Positions 1-7,509 of a DNA stretch of 64,000 nucleotides are shown in pieces. The position numbers and the translations under genes are program-made. Source of the DNA: Streptomyces violaceusniger (GTDB lineage Bacteria; Actinomycetota; Actinomycetes; Streptomycetales; Streptomycetaceae); contig BJHW01000001.1 of NCBI GenBank assembly GCA_005405945.1, positions 3,286,001 to 3,350,000 on the forward strand, given 5' to 3'. The notes below the pieces were generated by a model that worked only from the letters and a program-made list of their open reading frames with translations, was not told where the DNA came from and searched no databases. Within the stretch, counting starts at the first letter, position 1. Each line of letters starts with the position of its first letter.

Positions 1-1
1 C

Positions 2-529
2 GACGACGACCTGGTCACCTCCGGGGCGGAGGTGCTGGGGAAGCGGGCCGCCGAAATTCGCGAGCGGCTGTGTGAGCAGCGAGCGTGGGCGGACCGGTTC
101 GCCACGCTCGGGGCGTATCTGCGGGAGCGCGCGGCCGAGGGCGAGGACGGAGCGCCGGTGCGGAGCGAGGTCGGCGAGGCATGGGCCTGGCTGGCCCGGC
201 ATCGGGGGGCCGGGACGCTGGCGGGCCTGGCCGAGCATGTGTCGCTCAGCCCGCGCCGCCTGACCAGCGTGTTCCAGGCCGAGACGGGGCTGAGCCCCAA
301 GCAGGCGGCCCGGCTGATGCGGTTCCAGCACGCCAGGAACACGGTGGTCCGGGCCGTCGCGGCGGGCCGGGCGCCGGACCTGGCCCGGGTCGCCGCCGAC
401 TGCGGCTACTTCGACCACTCCCACCTGGTGCGCGACTTCCGCCAGTACACCGGCGTGAGCCCGACCGCCTGGCTGGCCGAAGAGTGCCGGAATATCCAAG
501 CCGGGGGTCACCTCTACGGCGAAGAGTAG
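2..529 (+). CDS. AraC-family transcriptional regulator, 5' partial
   Basis: The reading frame is open from the first bases of the window, so the N-terminal sensor part is missing. The visible ~176 residues end in a typical AraC/XylS double helix-turn-helix: a first HTH around LAEHVSLSPRRLTSVFQAE and a second around VAADCGYFDHSHLVRDFRQY, followed by the usual TGVSPTAW tail. It probably binds DNA as an activator or repressor; the ligand is unknown. It ends 5 bp before the VOC gene and the two are likely co-transcribed, so the VOC protein may be its target or partner. The family call is firm and the role is not. Confidence 0.85.
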   Translation, partial: DDDLVTSGAEVLGKRAAEIRERLCEQRAWADRFATLGAYLRERAAEGEDGAPVRSEVGEAWAWLARHRGAGTLAGLAEHVSLSPRRLTSVFQAETGLSPKQAARLMRFQHARNTVVRAVAAGRAPDLARVAADCGYFDHSHLVRDFRQYTGVSPTAWLAEECRNIQAGGHLYGEE

Positions 530-534
530 AGCCC

Positions 535-987
535 ATGAACACCGCACCGAACCAGCAGCAGACACCGCAGACACCGCAGCCGCAATCCCGTGAACCCGCC
601 ATCTGGCCCACGCTCCAGGCCCATGACGCCGTCGCCCTGATCGACTTCCTGGTCGACACGGTCGGCTTCCTGCGCACGGCCGTCTACCAGGACGGCGACC
701 GCGTCGCCCACGCCCAGCTCGACTGGCCCGAGGGCGGCGGCGTCATGCTCGGCTCGTACGACCCGGAGACCAAGACCTGGTGCCTGGAGCCGGGCACCTT
801 CGGGGCGTACGTCGTCACCGATCACGTCGACGCGCTGTACGAGCGGCTCACGGCGGCCGGGGTGCGGGTGCTCCGGCCGATCGAGGACCAGCCGTACGGC
901 AGCCGTGAGTTCGCCATCGCCGACCCGGAGGGCAACAAGTGGTCCTTCGGCACCTACCGGGGCGATCCCCGGCCCGCCGACGGCTGA
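535..987 (+). CDS. VOC-family (glyoxalase/bleomycin-resistance-like) protein
   Basis: This is a 150-residue protein with one vicinal-oxygen-chelate domain. After a Gln/Pro-rich N-terminus of about 20 residues it shows the family pattern of paired beta-alpha-beta-beta-beta modules, including VDTVGFLRTAVYQDGD, VVTDHVDALYERLTAAGV and the closing IADPEGNKWSFGTY motif. VOC proteins act as dioxygenases, isomerases or drug-sequestering proteins, and the substrate cannot be assigned here. The start is the first ATG after the AraC stop, 5 bp downstream. The gene converges on the siderophore decarboxylase, whose stop lies 8 bp beyond its own. Confidence 0.8.
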   Translation: MNTAPNQQQTPQTPQPQSREPAIWPTLQAHDAVALIDFLVDTVGFLRTAVYQDGDRVAHAQLDWPEGGGVMLGSYDPETKTWCLEPGTFGAYVVTDHVDALYERLTAAGVRVLRPIEDQPYGSREFAIADPEGNKWSFGTYRGDPRPADG

Positions 988-994
988 CGCGCGG

Positions 995-2196
995 CTATGC
1001 GTCCAGGTAGTGGAAGCCCGGCCGGGGGTGCATCAGGAAGTCGTGGTGCGAGATGTTCCACGCGTACGCACCCGCCATCGCGAACGCCACGCGGTCCCCG
1101 ACCCGTAGCTCCGCGACCGGGATCCGGCCGGCCAGGACGTCCTTGGGGGTGCACAGCTGGCCGACCAGCGTGACCGGCTCGTCCCGTACGGCCGGGCGCG
1201 CCCACGGCCGGGCCCACGCCTTGTCGCCGAGGAGCACCTGGAAGGGCTGGTCGTGCTGTTTGGTGGCGGGGGTACGGATGTGGTGGGTGCCGCCGCGCAC
1301 CACCGCGAACGCCTCGCCGCCGCTGTGCTTGATGTCCAGCACCTCGGTGACGTACCAGCCGCAGTAGACGGTCAGCGCCCTGCCCGGCTCGATCCGCAGG
1401 GTCAGACCGGAGTGGCGCAGGGCGAGGTCCGCCATGCCCCGGCCGTAGACGGCCCAGTCGAAGCGGCGGTCGGGATGGGCGTAGTCCACGCCCATCCCAC
1501 CGCCGACGTTCACCTCGGTGATCCCCAGGCCGTGGCGTTCGGACAGCTTCCGCGCCCAGTCGGCGATCGCGGCGGCCACGGCGACCTGGGCGGGGGCGTC
1601 GAGGCCGCTGGCGAGGTGGGCATGGATGCCGCGCAGCCGGAGGGGGCCGCCCGCGCCGCCCGGGGAGAGCAGGGGGAGGCAGCGCTCGACGGCCTCGGGG
1701 TCGAGCCCGAAGGGGCTGGGGCGGCCGCCCATCGCGAGCGCCGCGCCGCCCAGTTCGTCACCGGCCGACGGGAGGTTGACGCGCAGGAGGACGTCCACGG
1801 TGTCGATCCCCGCGTCCTCCGCCGCCCCGGCCAGCAGCCGCAGCTCCTGCTCGCTCTCCACATGGAACCGTTCCACGCCCAGCGTCAGCGCGCGCCGCAG
1901 CTCCCCTCGGTCTTGCCCGGCCCGCCGAAGGCCAGCGGCGCCCCGGGCACGGCCGCGCGGACATGCTCCACCTCGCCGCCGGAGGCGACCTCGTAGCCGG
2001 TGACGTGGGGCGCGAGGGCCCGGAGGATGGCGGGCGCCGGGTTGGCCTTCGCGGCGTAGTACAGCTCCAGGCCCGGCGGCAGCGCGTCCCGTACGGCCCG
2101 TGCGTGCGCGCGGAGCGCGGCCAGGTCGTAGACGTAGGCGGGCAGGTCGTCGCCGGTGAGCTCGGTGGCGAGGGTACGGACGGCGGAGGTGATCAA
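995..2196 (-). CDS. Type III PLP-dependent decarboxylase of the siderophore operon (PvsE/SbnH-like; frameshifted)
   Basis: This is a fold-type III (alanine racemase/diaminopimelate decarboxylase-like) enzyme of about 400 residues. The N-terminal barrel carries the PLP-lysine segment ELYYAAKANPAP, and the C-terminal beta domain carries RIEPGRALTVYCGWYVTEV and the GQLCTPKDVLAG cysteine region. It is the last gene of the NIS siderophore operon. By analogy with PvsE or SbnH it would decarboxylate an amino acid or amino-acid conjugate to supply the amino-alcohol or diamine part; the substrate is an inference. The TTG start overlaps the preceding NIS synthetase stop as TTGA. The frame is broken at 1903-1906 (a run of four C), and one more C restores GGPGKTE-GELRRAL. 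Confidence 0.85.
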
Positions 2197-4064
2197 CGGC
2201 TGCTCCCGGGGTGCATGACGTGGGCCGCCTCGGACAGCAGGGCGGAGGCGAGCGGACTGGCGATACGGACATAGCCCGCGTGGCGGTCGGCCCGACGGTC
2301 CCAGCGGGTGAGGAGGTTGGCCTTGGCGGGCAGCGGCACGCCCGCCACGAGGGCGCGCAGCGCGGGTGGGTGGTCATGGGCCGCCGAGCGCTCGCACAGC
2401 ACCCGGCGGACCGCCGACCACAGCGCGGGCTCCAGTTCGGGGCAGCGGTCGGCGAGGGCGGCCACCATCTCGGCGATGTGGTTGACCAGCAGGCAGTACA
2501 CCACCCGGTCCCAGCCGCGCTCCCGCTCGTACGTCAGCGGGCGCGCCACCGCCTCGGGCAGCGCGGCGAGCGCGGCGGTGTGGTGCCCGGGCACCAGCTT
2601 GGTGCCCTCCAGATCGCGGAAGAGCACCTGGCGCGGGGTGCCGTCGGCGGGGTCGACGCCGATGACGACGTTCTGGAGGTGGGGTTCGAGGACCACGCCG
2701 TGGTCGAAGTAGGCGGCCAGTACGGGCGGTACGAGCAGGTCGAGATACGCCTGCCACCAGGCGGAGAGCCGGTCGGGGCCGGCGTCGGGGAGGAGCCGGG
2801 AGATCTGGGCGCCGCTGGTCGGGTACTCATCGGCGACGGCCGCCGCGAGCAGCGCGGTCAGGCCGGGCCGCAGGCGGGCGGCCAGGCCTTCGCGGACGAT
2901 CACCCCGAAACCCTCGATCAGCCCACGATCGCCGCCGCTGCCGTCGCGGCCCCCGCCGCCCAGGTCCAGCGTCCGGTACGCGGGTTCGCGCAGCAGCTCG
3001 CAGCCGGGGAAGCGGGCGGCGAGATCGGTGGCGACCGGCTCCAGCAGCCGGGTCAGGGCGACCGCGCCGGACAGCTCGTAGTCGGCGTTCTTGCGCAGGC
3101 AGTTGGTGATCCGCACGTTCAGGCTGAACTTGAGGAAGTCCCGGCCGTCGTAGAGCGTACGGACCGACGCGGTGGGCGCGAACTCCGCGCCGCCGGGCCC
3201 GAGGTCCAGCACCTCGCCCCGGGCGATGGCCGCCCGCAGCAGCCGGTGCTCGCGCAGCATCGCGTACTGCCAGGGATGCGCGGGCAGCAGCCGGTATCCC
3301 TCCGGGACGGCGCCCTGCCGGTCCAGCGCGGCGAGCGCCCCGGGCCGCGCGGACTCCTCGCGCACGTACTCCTGGCGTACGGCGAGGTGGTGCAGCGGGA
3401 AGCGCGCCCCGGCCTCGGGGGCGAACCGCGACCAGGAGTCGGCGCTGCCGGTGCGGGCCTTGGGGGTGGGGTGGAAGCGGTGGCCGAAGAGGAGCGACTG
3501 CTCGGAGGCGAGGTAGCGGTCGTGGGCGCTGTTCTCCGCTGTCCTCCGCTCGTCCACGGCGCTCCGGTCCTCCAAAGCCTCCGGGGTCTCAAGGGCCTCA
3601 AGGGCGGCCGTCATCCCCGCGTGGCTGGAGGCGACTTGGCCCAGGAACTCGTCGTTGTGCACCCCCGTGCGCAGGTGCAGCTCCCGGTGGATCCGCTCGG
3701 CCAGCCCGCGCCAGGACACCTCGGCCCACGTGCCGTCGCGCTCCTCGCTGACCGGCCCGGTGAAGCGGTGCGCCCCGATGAGGGAGGTGCGCCGCAGCCC
3801 GACGCGCAGCAGCACTCCGCAGCGCGGCAGCCTCAGCCGCAGCCATCCATCGGCCACGACGGTCTGGTGCTCCGGCCCCGACACCTCACGGAGCAGACAG
3901 TTGAGGAGGGTGTGGGCGGTGGCGTGGTCGGCGGAGGCCACGGTCGTGGCGGGCGAGGAGGTCATGGGCATGGGGCGGCTCCAGCGGGTGCGGAGGAGAG
4001 AGGTACGGAGGGAAGTGGGGGGCAGGGGTTCCGGGAAGGCGGGCCGATTGAGCACGGCGGTCAT
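2193..4064 (-). CDS. IucA/IucC-family NIS siderophore synthetase (second in operon)
   Basis: This 623-residue NRPS-independent siderophore synthetase joins a carboxylate, usually citrate or a citryl intermediate, to an amine or alcohol through an acyl-adenylate. Family signatures are visible: LLPAHPWQYAMLREH, then PTASVRTLYDG, then FLKFSLNVRITNCLRKN, and the C-terminal FDHGVVLEPHLQNVVIGVD and VLFRDLEGTKL, which form the ATP and substrate site. A ferric-reductase-like FhuF segment follows, with VVYCLLVNHIAEMV. Its ATG overlaps the upstream synthetase stop as ATGA and its own stop overlaps the decarboxylase start, so the four genes form one transcript. It corresponds in position to PvsD. Family assignment is very firm; the substrate is not known. 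Confidence 0.92.
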   Translation of the reverse strand: MTAVLNRPAFPEPLPPTSLRTSLLRTRWSRPMPMTSSPATTVASADHATAHTLLNCLLREVSGPEHQTVVADGWLRLRLPRCGVLLRVGLRRTSLIGAHRFTGPVSEERDGTWAEVSWRGLAERIHRELHLRTGVHNDEFLGQVASSHAGMTAALEALETPEALEDRSAVDERRTAENSAHDRYLASEQSLLFGHRFHPTPKARTGSADSWSRFAPEAGARFPLHHLAVRQEYVREESARPGALAALDRQGAVPEGYRLLPAHPWQYAMLREHRLLRAAIARGEVLDLGPGGAEFAPTASVRTLYDGRDFLKFSLNVRITNCLRKNADYELSGAVALTRLLEPVATDLAARFPGCELLREPAYRTLDLGGGGRDGSGGDRGLIEGFGVIVREGLAARLRPGLTALLAAAVADEYPTSGAQISRLLPDAGPDRLSAWWQAYLDLLVPPVLAAYFDHGVVLEPHLQNVVIGVDPADGTPRQVLFRDLEGTKLVPGHHTAALAALPEAVARPLTYERERGWDRVVYCLLVNHIAEMVAALADRCPELEPALWSAVRRVLCERSAAHDHPPALRALVAGVPLPAKANLLTRWDRRADRHAGYVRIASPLASALLSEAAHVMHPGSSR

Positions 4065-6027
4065 CTGCCGCTTCCCCGCAGCAGATAGTTGGGCCCGGAG
4101 ACGTAGTGCTTGTTGATGTCCACGGCGCCCGAGCGCTCCTTGGTGAACAAGGTGCCGGCGGTGACCATCGCCTTGACCGGCAGCCGGTCCGCGTCCAGCA
4201 CCCGACCGCGCAGCAGCGCGGCGGCCGCGCCGGGCCGGGTGACGGCGAGCCGGTCGACGGCGTCGGTGAGCCGGTCGCGCAGCCGCCGCAGCAGGGTGTC
4301 GAGCGGGGCCCGGCCGAGGCGGGCGAGCTCGAAGAGGGGGGCGGCGGCGCAGAGGTGGACGGTGATGGTGGTGAACACATCGGCCACCGACCCGTCGCCG
4401 GACGTCAGGATCCTGCGGTCGTCGAATCCGCACAGGTCGGCGGCCGGTCCTCCGCCGATCATGGCGGCGAGGCGTATCGCGTGGACGCGGGGGCCGTCGT
4501 GGTCCTTGATGAGCAGCCGGAGCCGGGGCACCGCACCGCCGTTCGCGCTGCCGTCCTCGAAGACCAGCGAGGTGTTCTGCTGATGGGACTCCAGCGCGAT
4601 GCCGTAGGCGAAAAGGGTGGTGTGGAAGTCGAAGAGCAGCGTGAGGTAGTCGTCGAGCAGGGCGAGCACGTCCCCGCCGTAGTGGCGCTCGGCGAGCCCG
4701 TCGATGACGAGCGTGCCGTCCGGGGCGGGCGCGAGCAGCCCGGCCAGCGGCACGATGGTGGCGTTCTCCAGGCCGGGTGGGTAGCGGCGCACGAGCGTGG
4801 CGAGCAGTTCGTGTCCCGCGTGGAGGTGGGCGGTCTCGTCGGCGAGCAGCACGGTGGCGCCGAACCTCGGCTCGCGCTCGATCACGGCCTCCACGAGCCG
4901 CTGTGCCACTTCGCCGTCGATCAGGGTGCCGGGTTTGACGGACCGCCGGTTGCGCTGCCCCAGGGTGGAGGTGGTGAGGGGCAGCTTGAGGTGGACGAGG
5001 GGGTCGTCGGCGAGGTCGTCGGCGACGGCCACGGTCCGCATGGAGAGGGTGGGCCGTACGTCCAGCAGGGGGCGCTCGGCGAGCCGGGCGGCGTCGTGGA
5101 GCCCGGCCGCGCGGAGGGCGTTCTCCAGCGAGGGGCCGAGGGTGAGCGGATGCACGGGAAGGGCGAGCTGCCCGTCGCTCGGCCCTGGCCCGAACTCCCC
5201 GGGCGCAGGCCACCAGTCGGGCAGCCGCGCCGGATCCCCGGACACCGCCTCGCGCGGGAGTACGAGCCAGCGCAGCGGAAAGGTGGGGTGGAACTCGGGT
5301 GCGTGCGCCCGTAATTGCTCCTCGCTGAAGACGGACCGCCCCCGGCTGGTCGGATAGACCGGATGGTCGCGGAAGGCGGCGAGCGTGTCATACGCGAGGG
5401 CCCCGGCCATCCCGCCCCACCACTTCCCGTACCGCGCGCCCAACTCGGCGACGACGCCGGGCCGAACGCGGCTGTGCAGCCGCATGGCCTCGAGCGCCTG
5501 GCGGCATTCGTCCACGAAGACGTCGTAGAGCGCCCGGTCCTCGTCCGGCACGGCTCCCCGCAGCCGCCCGAGGACGGCGTCGAGGCCGGTGAGCACGGTC
5601 CCGGCGGGCACCTTGGCCGGGCGACCCGACGACCCACCGGGCTCGCCCGATGCCCCGGGCCCGCCCCCGGCACTCGGGGCCCCGGCGGCGGTCGGACTGG
5701 CGGAGGGAGCGACGGCGGGCTCCCGCCCGACACCCGCCCACCCGGCGTCGGCCGGTTCCTGCCCGTCGTGCGGGGGCAGGCAGAGCAGCCGGGCCGGGCG
5801 GCGGGTGCGGATGTCGCATTGGAAGCCTTCGGGTTCCACCGGCAGCAGCACGGTCTCGCCCCCTCGAACCCCTCAGGACCCTCAGGACCCTCAGGCCTCA
5901 TGTGCGCGATGCGCAGCCAGTCGCCGTCGGCGCGCCGCACCGGGACGGCGCGGCTGCGCAGCTTGTAGGCGTCCTCTCGGAGGAGCGTGTCGAGCACCCG
6001 CCCGAGAAGCTCCGCTTCCTCTGTCAC
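4061..6027 (-). CDS. IucA/IucC-family NIS siderophore synthetase (first in operon; frameshifted)
   Basis: This is a second NIS synthetase of about 655 residues after repair. Its core carries LPVHPLTLGPSLENALR, then RPTLSMRTVAV, then LVHLKLPLTTSTLGQRNRR, then AYGIALESHQQNTSLVFEDG and RLLIKDHDGPR. The GTG start overlaps the ATP-grasp stop as GTGA, giving the N-terminus VTEEAELLGRVLDTLLRED. A five-base C run at 5859-5863 breaks the frame; adding one C gives EGFEGGETVLLPVEPEGF, which joins the two halves smoothly. A poly-PEG repeat precedes the break. A low-complexity Ala/Gly/Pro insert lies after residue ~80. By operon position it is the PvsB counterpart; the acceptor is not determined. Confidence 0.88.
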
Positions 6028-7411
6028 ACGATCTCCCATCGGTGGGCCGCGAGGAACCGCGCCACCGCCGCGTCGATCCGCGCCTGGTCGGTGCCGGTGG
6101 CCCGGAGTACGCCGAGGAAGTCGCGGTTGGTGCGGTGGAGCGGGTGCTCCTCGCCGATCCCGCGCAGCGGCCGGTAGTCCAGCCGTACGCCGTCGCGCTC
6201 GGTCACACTGGCCGGAGGGGCGGAGGCGAGCCGCCCGGCGCGGTCGGCCATGACGTACTCCATGCGAACCCTGCCGTCGGTGCGCGCGCCGAGGTCGTCC
6301 GGCAGCGGCTCGCCCAGGTGCGTACGGAGGATGTGCTCGAAGAGGGGGATGCCGAGGAGTTCGGCGAGGACGAGGTCGCACTGGTCGCCTATGGCACGGT
6401 AGTTGACCTCGATGAGCCGGGCCCGGTCCCCCTGGACGACGTACTCGGTGTGGCACACGCCGAAGCCGACGCCCAGCGCGCGCAGCTGCGCCAGCACCTG
6501 GTCGGTGTGCGGCTGCGGCGGCGGGGCGGGCAGCAGGTGCAGCCGTTCCTCGATGAAGTGCGGGGGCGGCGAGAGCTCGGTGCGGAAGGCGCCGAGGACG
6601 TGGAGGGTGCGGCCGTCGCCGAGGGTTTCGAGGGTGCGCAGCTCGCCGTCGAGGAACTCCTCCACGACCAGGGCCGCGCCCGGCCGCCGCTCCCGTATCT
6701 CGGCGCAGCGCCGGACGAGTTCGTCCGCGTCGGCGACGAGGACGACGTCCTCGCTGGCCACGCCCTCGCGCGGTTTGACCACGCAGGGGTAGGGCGCGTC
6801 GAGCCCGGCGAGGGTGGCGGGGTCCTGCCCGGTGGCGAGCTCGGCGGACCAGACGGGGTCGGCGACATCCGGGCCCGCGGCGTCGGCGGCCCAGACGGGG
6901 TCGGCGACGTCCGGGCCCGCGGCGGCGAGGGCGCGGCGCAGCTCGGCCTTGTTCTTGGTGCGCAGCGCGGCGCGCCAGTCCTTGCCCGGGAGCCCGAAGT
7001 ACTGGGCGGCGAGGGCGGCCTGGACCTGGAGGTGGTCGCTGTTGGTGAAGACGGCGCGGGGGTGGCGGCCGTCGGCGGCGATACGGCTGATGACCTCGGC
7101 GAAGTCCCGTACGTCACAGGGGACGATGTCGAGGGCGGGGAAGGGGTGCGGGGCCGCGCTGTCGCCTTCCCGCCGACCATAGGCGCGCTCATGGGCCTCG
7201 GGCTGGTCGGTGAGGAGGGTGACCGCCAGGCCGAGCCGGGCCGCCGCGGGGAGGAAGCCCTCGGTGACGGAGTCGGTGGGGTTGAGGGCGAGGAGGTGGA
7301 GCCGGGGCGGCCGGGGGCGGGGGCGGCCGGGGCCGCCGGGGCCGCCGAGGAGCCACGGAGGGCAGGGGAGGAGAACGGCCGTGACGCCGCATCGAGATCA
7401 TTCTCGTTCAC
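6024..7411 (-). CDS. ATP-grasp ligase, first gene of the siderophore operon (PvsA-like; probable frameshift near N-terminus)
   Basis: The ATP-grasp carboxylate-amine ligase signature runs from about 7300 down to 6024: LHLLALNPTDSVTEGFLPAA, then RTKNKAELRRAL, then PYPCVVKPREGVASEDVVLV, and the metal-binding LIEVNYRAIGDQCD. Such enzymes couple an amino acid to a carboxylate through an acyl-phosphate. In vibrioferrin synthesis PvsA is an ATP-grasp ligase for alanine, and I infer a similar role here. A 42-bp direct duplication at about 6851-6932 repeats AAGPDVADPVW. The body frame has no start codon, while the GTG at 7411 opens another frame, so a one-base loss in the GC tract around 7290-7330 is likely and the exact N-terminus is uncertain. 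Confidence 0.8.
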
Positions 7412-7420
7412 GGCCCGAGA

Positions 7421-7439
7421 TTAGGTTAGGCATGCCTAA
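7421..7439 (-). promoter_or_regulatory. Iron box (DmdR/DtxR-family operator) of the siderophore operon
   Basis: The sequence TTAGGTTAGGCATGCCTAA is a 19-bp near-palindrome matching the established actinobacterial iron box (TTAGGTTAGGCTAACCTAA type) with only central differences. It ends 9 bp upstream of the GTG of the ATP-grasp gene, so iron-loaded DmdR1 or IdeR would block transcription of the four-gene operon under iron sufficiency. I saw no second copy in this window. Confidence 0.9.
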
Positions 7440-7509
7440 GACCGCTAATTCGACGGTGCGGTCCGCCCGTTTGGCCCTGATTGGCCGTCACGATCGTCAA
7501 CGCTCGGCG

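Noticed and set aside
1253..5314. Long plus-strand open frames opposite the siderophore genes (for example 2211-4088 and 4106-5314)
   Set aside because: They are antisense shadows of very GC-rich genes. Their translations are Gly/Gln/Val-rich with no domain, whereas the minus strand encodes clear NIS synthetases.
995..7411. Aerobactin or desferrioxamine operon
   Set aside because: No lysine N-hydroxylase or acyltransferase (IucB/IucD or DesB/DesC type) is present, while an ATP-grasp ligase and a type III decarboxylase are, which fits vibrioferrin-type logic better.
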